Shown: positions 9,792 to 17,990 of the stretch, piece after piece | Position numbering within the stretch: position 1 is the stretch's first letter | How the letters are laid out: each line of letters starts with the position of its first letter | Source of the DNA: Microcaldota archaeon | GTDB lineage: Archaea; Micrarchaeota; Micrarchaeia; Micrarchaeales; Micrarchaeaceae | Reading direction: 5' to 3' | Length of the DNA stretch: 64,000 nt | Assembly (NCBI GenBank): GCA_021816895.1 | Contig: JAKAWW010000001.1 | Coordinates: forward strand, 864,771 to 928,770 | Made by a program: the position numbers and the translations under genes | The notes under the pieces: model-generated | Database searches by the model: none | Seen by the model: the letters and a program-made list of their open reading frames with translations, nothing else | Told to the model about the DNA's origin: nothing

Positions 9792-10667
9792 ATGGAAAAG
9801 CATGTATTCAAGTTTGGAGGAAATAGCTGGGCGGTGGTGCTGCCCAAGGCATGGATCGAGAGAAATGGCGTGGACAAGGGGAAATTGCTTTTGATGAATG
9901 AAGATGATTCTGGCAACCTGGTGGTATCGGCAGGCACGGTCGCGAACAAGGAAGCCGAGCTGATACTGGATCCTGGCGTAAGCCCTGAAGTCGCAGGCAG
10001 ATGGGCAGGCTTGTACTACAGGGCAGGGGTCAAGAAGCTCAATATTTATGCAAATGGGGACAATGCCGGAAGCATATTCAAGTTCATACAAGACTTCATA
10101 AAATCTTATTGCCCCGGCTTTGAAGTAACTGGCAGATCGAGCAAGACTATGATAATTACTGATTTTACTGATATAAAGGATGCCAAACCAGAAATGATAT
10201 TCATGCGCATAAAATCCATCATAGAAGAGGAATTGAAGTTTATGGGCGCTGGGGACATGGCAGGCATAGCCTACTCCGAAGACACTGTCAACAGATTCTT
10301 CACGCTTGGCTTAAGATATGTGAACATGGTAGGCGGCAGGGATGCCGTGAGGGATTTTGACATACTGCAGTTGCTTGAGATAATATCGGATGAGCTATAT
10401 GAGATTTCAAAAGGAAGCATCAGCAAAAAGAACCTTTCTATATTTGGCGAGCTTGGAAAGGAGCTGGAGCTCTGCTTTTCCGCGCTTGCCGGCAACTACA
10501 ACGCGTTAGAAGCGGCAGTAGCCAACAGGGACAAGATATTCAAAAGCCTGCCGGGAAGATTCGACAGGCTTGATGCTTACCTATTGACAGAGATAACGAA
10601 AAACATGATAAAGATAGCGGAATTCTGCCTCGAAGCAAAGCAAAAAGAGCCATCCATGGCGCCATGA
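9792..10667 (+). CDS. AbrB/SpoVT domain-PhoU domain regulator (archaeal PhoU-like)
   Basis: The N-terminal 45 residues form an AbrB/MazE/SpoVT swapped-hairpin domain (MEKHVFKFGGNSWAVVLPKA). The remaining 240 residues fit a PhoU-type helical region with two bundles (about 80-180 and 185-285). Archaeal proteins of this architecture are linked to control of phosphate uptake, but no pst genes are in this window. The ATG at 9792 is chosen over an upstream TTG at 9771, because that TTG lies inside the TATA tract that serves as promoter. The protein is 291 residues long. Confidence 0.82.
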   Translation: MEKHVFKFGGNSWAVVLPKAWIERNGVDKGKLLLMNEDDSGNLVVSAGTVANKEAELILDPGVSPEVAGRWAGLYYRAGVKKLNIYANGDNAGSIFKFIQDFIKSYCPGFEVTGRSSKTMIITDFTDIKDAKPEMIFMRIKSIIEEELKFMGAGDMAGIAYSEDTVNRFFTLGLRYVNMVGGRDAVRDFDILQLLEIISDELYEISKGSISKKNLSIFGELGKELELCFSALAGNYNALEAAVANRDKIFKSLPGRFDRLDAYLLTEITKNMIKIAEFCLEAKQKEPSMAP

Positions 10668-10694
10668 GCATAGCGCGCTGCGATATTATGGCTT

Positions 10695-11762
10695 CTACTC
10701 CTTGCGCTTTGCGACATATGTGATGCTGTCCCTTGCTATTTCTTTTATGTTGCTTTCAGGTATGCCTTTTGAGAGCGCGTTGAACTTTGCAAGGCCTTCG
10801 CTTGCAAGCCTTTCTGCCTCGCCCTGCGCATATGCTATAGAGCCAAGCTCATTGAAGGTGTCGAGCACAAACCTTATCTCGCCATCTGTCTTCTCGTTCC
10901 TTTTCTTTGCATATATTTCTCTGAGCCTTTCAAGTGTGGCAGTTGACGCATTCTGCACAGCGTGCCACAGTATTATGGTTTTCACGCCGTCGCGCACGTC
11001 TGTGCCTATGGACTTGCCCAACGCAGCTTCGGTAGATGTGCAATCAAGTATGTCATCAACAACCTGGAATGCATTACCCACAGGAGTGCCATATTCTTTT
11101 ATGGCTTCAACGGTGCTGTCATCTGCGCCCGCAGTAATGGCGCCGGCCTGCATTGGCCCGTATACTGTGTAATAGGCGGATTTGGCATGTATCGAGTTGT
11201 AGTAGTCTTCCTTTGTGAAGTTGGTGATGTCGTTGATGTCTTTTGTGAGGTGCAGGTCGCGATACTGGCCTTCATGGGTAACGTTTATCATGTCGTAGAA
11301 CTTGTTGAAATAGCGCATGCCGCGCTCGCCGCCCAGCTTGCTTACCGCATCGTTGACGATGCGCCAGTTTATCGCATGGAGGTGGCTGCCCGCATTGACA
11401 GCATAAGCAGGGCCGAACATCACGTGCGCGGTAGGGCCTCCGCGCCTGAGCGAATTGTCATCCATGAAGTCGTCAAGCATAAGTAGCCAGTCTTCTGATA
11501 CCTGCTGTGCCGCCGCAGGCAAGAGGGCATCTTCTATGCTGCCGCCATGCAGCAGAGACCAAAGCAGGACATATGACGGCCTTCTGTATTGACCTTTCCT
11601 GTCAACGTAGGCGCGCACCATTGTGTAGTAGGGCTTCAGATAGCTGTCCTTAGGCTCCTGTATGTATTTCGAGATTGCGCCATAAACTATTTCCTTGTGT
11701 GCAGCGATAAAGGCCTTGAAATTGGCATATGCTGAAGTTGCTCCATCAGTCATACCACACAT
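10695..11762 (-). CDS. Polyprenyl (geranylgeranyl-type) diphosphate synthase, copy 1
   Basis: Trans-prenyltransferases condense isopentenyl diphosphate with allylic diphosphates to make C15-C25 chains for lipids. The first Asp-rich motif is DDFMDD (97-102) followed by NSLRRGGPTAH, and the second is VVDDILD (about 234-240). Both are intact. At 355 residues it is a little longer than usual and diverged, for example lacking a canonical GGKR near the N-terminus (RKGQYRRPSYVLL takes that place). The start could be 11762 or the internal ATG nine bases later. It diverges from a second, more typical prenyl synthase at 11823. Confidence 0.85.
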   Translation of the reverse strand: MCGMTDGATSAYANFKAFIAAHKEIVYGAISKYIQEPKDSYLKPYYTMVRAYVDRKGQYRRPSYVLLWSLLHGGSIEDALLPAAAQQVSEDWLLMLDDFMDDNSLRRGGPTAHVMFGPAYAVNAGSHLHAINWRIVNDAVSKLGGERGMRYFNKFYDMINVTHEGQYRDLHLTKDINDITNFTKEDYYNSIHAKSAYYTVYGPMQAGAITAGADDSTVEAIKEYGTPVGNAFQVVDDILDCTSTEAALGKSIGTDVRDGVKTIILWHAVQNASTATLERLREIYAKKRNEKTDGEIRFVLDTFNELGSIAYAQGEAERLASEGLAKFNALSKGIPESNIKEIARDSITYVAKRKE

Positions 11763-11822
11763 TATGTTTATTAGGGTATATAATCCTTATTGCCTATATA
11801 TATGTTTGTCGTAAGTGGTTTT
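11763..11822. promoter_or_regulatory. Shared promoter of two divergent prenyl synthases
   Basis: TATA boxes face both ways: TTATATA on the minus strand near 11776-11783, and CTATATATAT on the plus strand at 11794-11803. The plus box is about 24 bases from the ATG at 11823, which suggests a leaderless message and supports that start over the upstream TTG and ATG codons. Confidence 0.5.
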
Positions 11823-12932
11823 ATGGACGAACATGGCAGCAATTCCATTGATCAGGGCAAGCTTGATGGGCTTGTGGCGTTTATGAAGGGCACGGCCGAA
11901 GCGGTGAACAAGGAGATAAAGGAATACCTCACCAACCAGAGCTCGCCAAGAAGCTTGCAGAACATGCTGGGCAGGAGCGGCTACAAGTTTGACTCCGTGG
12001 CAATAGAGAAGGCAGTGCTTGAGCCATCGCAGTACATACTTGAATCAGGAGGCAAGCGCATAAGGCCGCTGCTGCTGCTTGCGGTGCTGGAAGCCTTCGG
12101 CAAGAACCCCAATGAATACATAGAGTTTTCCATAATACCAGAGATAATACATACGGGCACGCTCATACATGATGACATAGAGGACGGATCAGACCTAAGG
12201 CGCAACAGGCCCACGATACACAAGAAATACGGGCTAGACGTTGCAATAAACCTGGGCGATTTCATGTTCTTCTTCCCGATGGTCGTAATATTAGACAGCA
12301 AAAAGCTTAGCAGGAGCACGAAGATGAAGATACTCGACACTTACCAGAGGGACATGCTCAACATAGGCCTCGGCCAGGGCATAGACCTCGCATGGCACAG
12401 GCACATAATAGACCCGCTAAGCATATCTGAGGAAAATTACATGCAGACTGCGTTTTCTAAGACTGGCGTGCTTACTGGCATGGCTGCGAAGATCGGCGCG
12501 ATAATCGGCGGCGCCACAAAGAGGCAGGTAAAGATACTTGGCAGGTACGGCGCAACCCTAGGGGTAGCGTTCCAATTGCAGGACGACGTGCTTAACATAA
12601 CGGAGAGCAAAGTGGCGGAAAACAAGGGTGTTATAGGTGAGGACATAAAGGAAGGGCAGGTAACGCTGCTAGTGGTGCACGCACTGAAGAAGCTTGGCGA
12701 ACAAGACAAAAAAAGGCTCAGCGAAATAATCTGCATGCATACGAGCGATCCTGCACTGATAAGCGAAGCCATAGGCCTTATAAAAAAATCAGGAGCCATA
12801 GAGTACGTTGACCATGTCAAGGATTCGCTTGTAAAAAAATGCATAGACGACCTTGACAAAGCGCTGCCTGAATCAGAAGCAAAGGAGAGGCTCAAGCTTC
12901 TGGCGCATTTCGTGGTAAGCAGGAGCATTTGA
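11823..12932 (+). CDS. Polyprenyl (farnesyl/geranylgeranyl) diphosphate synthase, copy 2
   Basis: The protein is 369 residues from the ATG at 11823. It has all family landmarks: GGKRIRP (76-82) binding the diphosphate, first Asp-rich motif IHDDIEDGSDLRRNRP (about 115-130), and second motif FQLQDDVLN (about 250-258). It has an extra N-terminal helix of about 45 residues. Upstream in-frame codons (TTG 11790, ATG 11802) overlap the TATA box and are not favoured. Paired with the diverged copy 1, it may make the donor chain while copy 1 sets a different chain length. The stop abuts the convergent tRNA-binding protein gene with no gap. Confidence 0.9.
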   Translation: MDEHGSNSIDQGKLDGLVAFMKGTAEAVNKEIKEYLTNQSSPRSLQNMLGRSGYKFDSVAIEKAVLEPSQYILESGGKRIRPLLLLAVLEAFGKNPNEYIEFSIIPEIIHTGTLIHDDIEDGSDLRRNRPTIHKKYGLDVAINLGDFMFFFPMVVILDSKKLSRSTKMKILDTYQRDMLNIGLGQGIDLAWHRHIIDPLSISEENYMQTAFSKTGVLTGMAAKIGAIIGGATKRQVKILGRYGATLGVAFQLQDDVLNITESKVAENKGVIGEDIKEGQVTLLVVHALKKLGEQDKKRLSEIICMHTSDPALISEAIGLIKKSGAIEYVDHVKDSLVKKCIDDLDKALPESEAKERLKLLAHFVVSRSI

Positions 12933-13265
12933 CTATGCTATTTTTTCTCCTGCATCTACGCTGCCAGGCCTGTCTGGAATCAGCAGCACCACGCCGCTTT
13001 TTGACAAGACGCCTAGAACAAGCACTTCCGACATGAAATTAGCGACCTGCTTTGGCTTGAAATTTACAACGCACACCACTTTCTTGCCTACTAGCTCTTC
13101 AATGCTGTAGTTGGTTATGTGAGCAGATGAATGCTTCACGCCAACTGGCCCAAGGTCTATTTCAAGCTTGTACGAAGGCACTTTCGCTTCTGGAAAGGGT
13201 TCTGCCTTGAGTATTGTTCCTATGCGCATGTCGACCTTTGAGAAATCATCATATGCTATCTCCAT
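12933..13265 (-). CDS. Stand-alone tRNA-binding (CsaA/EMAP-II type) OB-fold protein
   Basis: The 110-residue protein matches the tRNA-binding OB domain found alone as CsaA, or fused to methionyl-tRNA synthetase and Arc1p. The landmarks are DFSKVDMRIGTILKAEPFPE, YKLEIDLG, ITNYSIEELVGKKVVCVVNF and a final VLLIPDR. It may dock onto a synthetase or act as a chaperone, and which of these cannot be told from sequence. It follows tRNA-Leu and PAC2 on the same strand, so the three may share a transcript. Confidence 0.85.
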   Translation of the reverse strand: MEIAYDDFSKVDMRIGTILKAEPFPEAKVPSYKLEIDLGPVGVKHSSAHITNYSIEELVGKKVVCVVNFKPKQVANFMSEVLVLGVLSKSGVVLLIPDRPGSVDAGEKIA

Positions 13266-13295
13266 ATGGACACCTTTTGCTGTGCAAGGCTGAAG

Positions 13296-13403
13296 TGCAG
13301 GGGGTGAGATTTGAACTCACGAAGGCGCTAGGCCACAGGATCTTAAGTCCTGCGCGTTTTTCCGTGGCTCAGCTTGAGCCAGACCAGACTCTGCCACCCC
13401 TGC
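13296..13403 (-). tRNA. tRNA-Leu (anticodon TAA) with about 20 extra bases in the D-arm
   Basis: The acceptor stem pairs perfectly over 7 bases (GCAGGGG with CCCCTGC). The anticodon stem-loop is CAGGA-CTTAAGA-TCCTG with anticodon TAA at 13343-13345. A class II variable arm (GGC-CTAGC-GCC) and a T-arm (GTGAG-TTCAAAT-CTCAC) follow. The region between acceptor and anticodon stems is 44 bases, where about 22-24 is normal. The excess can fold into its own hairpin (GGCTC-AAGCT-GAGCC, extended by TCT/GGA). No intron is seen at the usual position 37/38. The insert could be a non-canonical intron or a genuine extra stem. Confidence 0.85.
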
Positions 13404-13412
13404 TTTAAGCGC

Positions 13413-14147
13413 CTATGCATACATCGAAGGCCCCGATGCATCAAGGGTTTTCTTGTAGCTCTTGTGGCTCTCTGAGTGCTTCTTTATCATGTCCTGTATC
13501 TTTGCTTCAACTTCCTGCGCCTCCTTCTTGAGCTCGCTTGTGTCTATGTCAAGGTCAAGCAGCTTGTTCAGGCCGTCTATGGCGTCTTCTGCATACTTCG
13601 GGTCTATTATATCCTGGACAACAGGCACAAGTATGTTTATGTCCGCCATGCCGTCAAGCTTTGCATGCATTAGCAGCAGCGCGTTTACCCCGCTTGCGAC
13701 ACCCTCTGCGATTGGCTTCATGCCTGCCTTCTCTATTTCTGCATTCAGGCTGTCAACAGAGGATATGGCAAATGTGGCTTCCGACTGATCGCTTTGGGGT
13801 ATGCCGCTTATGGATATTATCTTCTTTATGCCGCTAGTATTCACAAACTTGTATACGGTTTCGGCAAGCTCGTATACTATTTCAAGCGGCATCGCAAACT
13901 CGGCAAATATGGTGGTGAATTTCTGCTTCTCGCTGAAATACAGCCTTACCGGCGGCACGGGCTCGCCCTTGTGTATCGATACAAGGGGCGGGAATTCGCT
14001 GCTGTCAAGGTATCCCACGTACTCCATTCCAAGCTTGTCTATTAGGTAGCTTATGGTCATGGGGCCGACGAGCCCTATGCCCGGAAATCCCTCTATAAGC
14101 GTAGAGCCTGAAAGGTCAACTTTTTTTATCATGTTTATGCTTATCAT
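13413..14147 (-). CDS. PAC2 family proteasome-assembly-chaperone-like protein
   Basis: The protein carries the PAC2/COG2047 signature LIEGFPGIGLVGPMTISYLI near its N-terminus and the downstream pattern of the archaeal family (YVGYLDSSEFPPLVSIHKGE, then alternating strands and helices). Archaeal PAC2-like proteins are presumed to help assemble proteasome-like complexes, but their function is unproven. The longest frame opens at 14204. A TATA box at about 14171-14184 points to the ATG at 14147 (MISINMIKK) as the true start, giving 244 residues. The last 40 residues are a charged helix. tRNA-Leu begins 9 bases after the stop. Confidence 0.8.
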   Translation of the reverse strand: MISINMIKKVDLSGSTLIEGFPGIGLVGPMTISYLIDKLGMEYVGYLDSSEFPPLVSIHKGEPVPPVRLYFSEKQKFTTIFAEFAMPLEIVYELAETVYKFVNTSGIKKIISISGIPQSDQSEATFAISSVDSLNAEIEKAGMKPIAEGVASGVNALLLMHAKLDGMADINILVPVVQDIIDPKYAEDAIDGLNKLLDLDIDTSELKKEAQEVEAKIQDMIKKHSESHKSYKKTLDASGPSMYA

Positions 14148-14338
14148 GTTTACCACATAGCTTATTTGGGGCAAAATTATAAATAATAATGGCAATATCT
14201 TCATGCAGTATCTGCACTGCCTGGCATGCTCGAATGCTTAGTTGCACATGCCGAGGCGCAAGGACGCATTTACTCTTCTCTCGGTATTACGACGATAGAT
14301 ATTTAAATCTATTTACAGAGATAGTATTGGTGAATTAA

Positions 14339-14563
14339 ATGGCTGAAAGAATAGGAAGCGAAAAGCTAGACAGAGAAGACGGCTATCTCTATTACCTCGG
14401 CAAGGACGGCTATGTGTGGAGGACGCCCATGAAGGCGAACGCACGCGGAAGAAAGGCAAGAGTGGGTAATGAGAAAGTCAAGAGGGAAGAGGGATTCTTG
14501 TATTTCATAGACAAGAATGGCTATGTTGCAAGGGCCAAGATGAACAGAAGGGGAAGGAGATAA
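14339..14563 (+). CDS. Small basic protein made of two tandem repeats
   Basis: The 74-residue protein is strongly basic at its end (MNRRGRR). It consists of two copies of one motif, with EKLDREDGYLYYLGKDGYVW in the first half and EKVKREEGFLYFIDKNGYVA in the second, each followed by a basic stretch. A GGTGA ribosome-binding site and a TATTTAAATC promoter element precede it. The unit looks like a small beta-rich nucleic-acid-binding module, but I do not recognise a named family. A T-rich terminator follows directly, so it is a single-gene unit, as expected for an abundant small protein. Confidence 0.7.
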   Translation: MAERIGSEKLDREDGYLYYLGKDGYVWRTPMKANARGRKARVGNEKVKREEGFLYFIDKNGYVARAKMNRRGRR

Positions 14564-14600
14564 ATCTTTTTCCTTTTCTTTTCATTTTTCTTTTCCTGAT
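14564..14600 (+). terminator. T-rich archaeal terminator
   Basis: Runs of T (CTTTTTCC, CTTTTC, ATTTTTCTTTT) follow immediately after the small basic protein gene. Archaeal polymerase stops at such U-tracts without needing a hairpin. Confidence 0.6.
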
Positions 14601-15004
14601 AAATACTTGATTGCAGCTATGCTGCCCTTTCTTATCCCTGCTTTTACTATTGTCCCTGCATTGAACTCTAGCACATATCTTGCAGGTCTCTCTGGAACAT
14701 AAGTATTGCAGTCAAGGAGCCTGCACTGCTTTGCATCTTTTTTCATGTCCACTACGCGCATGTCGCTGCCCAGCCAGATTATGTCTATAGGGAACAGCAT
14801 GTTGTGCATCCATATGCCGTAGCGCGATTCCTTTGAGAATATGAAGAGCATGCATTCATTGCTGCCGATGGACTTGCGGAACATCAGTCCTATAGCGCGC
14901 TTTAACGGGGTATCTGCAAGCATTGCTGAATATTTGCGGCCTGAAATCGACAGCGTGGCGCGCCGGTATTTGCCCTGCATCCTGTACAGAAGCTTTAGGA
15001 GCAA
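14582..15004 (-). CDS. DUF192 family protein
   Basis: The 140-residue protein shows the DUF192 pattern: an early Arg-x-x-GLM-x-R motif (KRAIGLMFRKS), RYGIWMHNMLFPIDIIWL, a Cys-containing loop, and the closing YVLEFNAGTIVKAGIRKGS. The fold is a small beta-barrel of unknown role, usually secreted or membrane-tethered, but no signal peptide is seen here. It begins right after the P5C dehydrogenase stop, using TTG at 15004. ATG at 14980 (MQGKYRRAT) is the alternative start. Being in the same transcript as the dehydrogenase is a context fact, not proof of shared function. Confidence 0.85.
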   Translation of the reverse strand: MLLKLLYRMQGKYRRATLSISGRKYSAMLADTPLKRAIGLMFRKSIGSNECMLFIFSKESRYGIWMHNMLFPIDIIWLGSDMRVVDMKKDAKQCRLLDCNTYVPERPARYVLEFNAGTIVKAGIRKGSIAAIKYLSGKEK

Positions 15005-16648
15005 TCACTCACTCGTCTTTGCTTTTGCGCTTGTGGTTTGCGATATGCTCTGCTCCCTCATGAATTGCTCCAGGTAGTACTTGCTGCCAGTGCCCTTGCC
15101 GGTAAGGCCGCTGCCCTTCCAGCCAACGAACGTGTGCAGGCCCACTATTGCGCCCGTGGTAGCGCTTACAGACCTGTTTATGTACACGACGCCAGCCTCT
15201 ATTTCAGCCATGAACTGCTTTATCTCCTTGTTGCTGCCGCTGTACAGTCCTGCAGTCAGGCCATACTCTACGTCGTTAGCCATCTTGATCGCTTCGCCGA
15301 AATCCTTGAAGCTCTCTATTGTAAGGATTGGCACGAAGAGCTCGTTGTGCACCAGCTCGCTTGAATGGGGCACCTCTGCAAGCGTAGGCTCCACATAGAG
15401 GCCATTCAAGCCAGTATTGACGGCATTGCCGCCGTATAGTATGCGCCCGTCGCGCTTCGCCTTCTCCACTGATTCGACATAGCGCTTGAACGCGCTCCCG
15501 CTTATCAGCGGGCCCATGTAATTTCCTTTTTCAAGCGGGTTGCCTATCTTGAAGCCCCTTATCTTTTCTATTAGCTTGCTTATGAACAGCTCCTTTATTG
15601 ATTCATGCACGTATAATCGGGAAAGCGCGCTGCACTTCTGGCCGTCATAGCCAAAGGCTGCGCTTGCCACGCCCGCCACTGCATCATCTATGTTGGCGCT
15701 CTTTGACACAATTGCGGGGTTCTTTCCGCCCATTTCAACTATGAACACTTTCTGCTTTCCTGCAGCGAAATTTTTGGCGATCATTCCCAAGCCTGTTGAG
15801 CGCGAGCCTGTGAACACTATCCCGGCAACATCTGCGCTGTTTGCAAGCTCGTCACCAACTTCGGATCCAGGGCCTGTGACAAAGTTGAACACGCCATCTG
15901 GCAGCCCTGCCTGCCTGAGAAGCTCGTATATCTTCAAGCCAGTAAGCATCGACATGTTGTCGGTAGAGCTGGGCTTGAATACGACAGTATTGCCTGTTAT
16001 CATCGCCCCTACGCTCATGCCTGTAGATATAGATACTGGGAAGTTGAAAGGTGCGATAACGCCGAAAACGCCATACGGCTTCATCGCTATTATGACCTTT
16101 TCGCCGCTCGAAGGGGCGCCCTGGAAGCCAGCCGCAACCTTTGCAGTGCTCTCAGGCATGAAGGTCTTTCGCACGTAGCCCTTGTTTGACTCCAGTTCAT
16201 TTGCATAGTAGCGCATGAAATCTATTGCTTCATCAACCTCGCCAATCGATTCGTAGCGCGACTTGCCATTTTCGTAGCTCAATATCGCGCCAAGCATGAA
16301 CTTGTTCTTTGCGAATATTTCAGCTGCATTGCGGAACATGGCCGCGCGTTCCTTGTAGCTGGTGGCGCTCCATGCAGCAAAAGCGCTCTTCGCCGCGGCA
16401 ATCGCCTGCTTTGCGTGCTCCCTTGTACCTTTCTGGAAGATGCCGAGCACGCTGCCGTCTATCGGGGATTTTTCGACAAGCTTTTCATTTGAATATACAG
16501 CTTTGCCACCAATATACATTGGATATGCTGCATTGAAATTGCGCTTGACCTCTTGCACTGCAGCTTCAAAAAGCCTGTCAAACTCGGCCTCATTGCCGCT
16601 TTCAAGGTATTTCTTGTAAGTAAACTCGTTTTCAAACTTATTTTTCAT
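15005..16648 (-). CDS. 1-pyrroline-5-carboxylate dehydrogenase (aldehyde dehydrogenase family)
   Basis: P5CDH oxidises glutamate-gamma-semialdehyde to glutamate with NAD+, the second step of proline catabolism. The protein (547 residues from ATG 16648) has the aldehyde dehydrogenase motifs: APFNFPVSISTG with the oxyanion Asn near 202, the general base in VEMGGKNPA (Glu near 305), and the catalytic Cys near 339 in FGYDGQKCSALSR. The GQKCSA-SR context is typical of P5CDH rather than other family members. The partner proline dehydrogenase is at 29298-30149. The ATG at 16648 is preferred over TTG at 16675, since the TATA box lies at about 16682-16690. Confidence 0.88.
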   Translation of the reverse strand: MKNKFENEFTYKKYLESGNEAEFDRLFEAAVQEVKRNFNAAYPMYIGGKAVYSNEKLVEKSPIDGSVLGIFQKGTREHAKQAIAAAKSAFAAWSATSYKERAAMFRNAAEIFAKNKFMLGAILSYENGKSRYESIGEVDEAIDFMRYYANELESNKGYVRKTFMPESTAKVAAGFQGAPSSGEKVIIAMKPYGVFGVIAPFNFPVSISTGMSVGAMITGNTVVFKPSSTDNMSMLTGLKIYELLRQAGLPDGVFNFVTGPGSEVGDELANSADVAGIVFTGSRSTGLGMIAKNFAAGKQKVFIVEMGGKNPAIVSKSANIDDAVAGVASAAFGYDGQKCSALSRLYVHESIKELFISKLIEKIRGFKIGNPLEKGNYMGPLISGSAFKRYVESVEKAKRDGRILYGGNAVNTGLNGLYVEPTLAEVPHSSELVHNELFVPILTIESFKDFGEAIKMANDVEYGLTAGLYSGSNKEIKQFMAEIEAGVVYINRSVSATTGAIVGLHTFVGWKGSGLTGKGTGSKYYLEQFMREQSISQTTSAKAKTSE

Positions 16649-16658
16649 CCAATCACTA

Positions 16659-16684
16659 CAATAGGAATTACTCAATAGGAATTA
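16659..16684 (-). promoter_or_regulatory. Tandem 12-base repeats at the P5C dehydrogenase promoter
   Basis: CAATAGGAATTA occurs twice (16659-16670 and 16673-16684) with a 14-base period. The upstream copy overlaps the TATA region and the downstream copy lies at the expected transcription start. Such placement suits a repressor site, but no regulator is identified. Confidence 0.4.
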
Positions 16685-16877
16685 TAATAAGTAGGATGTT
16701 GAATTTTAAATATTTATCTTGCGCCAATTTGTACTCACAGGTTTGTGCAATAGAAGACCGGATATAACTTGACAGCATAACATCCCGATTTGTCTGAAAC
16801 CGCATGCTTCTGGATTATATTATATTTTGCCTAAAAGCTGTGAGGGGCAAGCGAGGGTATGAGACAAACTCATTGCG

Positions 16878-17990
16878 TTACGAGCGGCGCCTGCCCTTGC
16901 TCTTTGCTGCATAGTAGTACGCGATAACCAGGATTATTACGATTATTACGATTACCACTATTGCTATTTCCAAGCCAGTGTAGTGTTGCGCGACTGGAGT
17001 TACTGGCACTGTTGTTGGTATTGTTGTGGCTGGTGCAACAGTCGTTGTTGGAACTGTTGTAGTTACTGGCACCGTTTTCGCGAATATGCCTACAAGCGGA
17101 TCACTTGGCACAGCGAAGCTAACAGTACAAGTTGCTGGATTCACGAAGAACGGTGTTATTGCGCTCCATGTTCCGTTCTTGTAGATGAACGGTTCTATGC
17201 TTGATGCAGAGTCGCTGCACGGATATGCAATTGTCACGTTAGTGGTGACGTTTACATTCGTCTTTATGCTGATGTTGAGCGCGTTTATCAACGTGAAGTT
17301 AGATGGCGCTGGCGGAGCAGTTCTTGTCGCGTTTGAAACGAATGCACTTATGGGAGTTGATGTGCTTGATGTTGTTGATATTGAGAACATTGCAAGCTCG
17401 TTGCTGAAGTTGAGTGTTACAGGCGCAGACGAGGATATTGTCTTGTTTACAGTGCCTGAGCTGCCCACTATTGGCGTTGGCGGTATTGTAGTTGTCACGG
17501 TGGTTGTCGGTATTGTGGTTGTAACGGTTGTAGCTGGACCTGTCACGCCGCTTGGCGGGTACACAATGTTAAGGGTAGTGGTTATGCTGTTTGCAGTATA
17601 GTTTGAGTTGCCCGGGTTGTTGAACGTGAACGAATATGTTCCAGGATTCTTCATGCTCTCGCTCCATGTTATTGTAGAAGCTGTTTTGCCGAAGAGCACT
17701 CCGTTTACATACAAGGACCATGCAGACTGGTTGTTTATTGTTGGCGTGCCTGTGAATGTTATTGATACAGGCTGTTCAAAGTATGATGTACCTGGGTTGC
17801 CCGTTTCTGAAGCGGTAAGTGTACTATTTGAGCTCACTACTACGGTGTTTGTCGCTGGGGTTAATGTATAAACTGATGATGTGCCTATGTCGTTGGCTTC
17901 AACCGTGTAAGCATAGTTTCCTGCGGCTGGAAGCTGCATTGTGTTTGATGTTTCTGCGTTTGAATTTATGACGGTAGGCGTTATGGAATT
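16878..17990 (-). repeat. C-terminal segment shared with 50654-51765
   Basis: About 1.1 kb coding for the stalk and anchor half of this surface protein is almost identical in DNA sequence to the same part of the second surface gene, including stretches of over 200 bases with about one difference. Sequence similarity falls off sharply upstream. This implies recent duplication or gene conversion. Confidence 0.8.
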
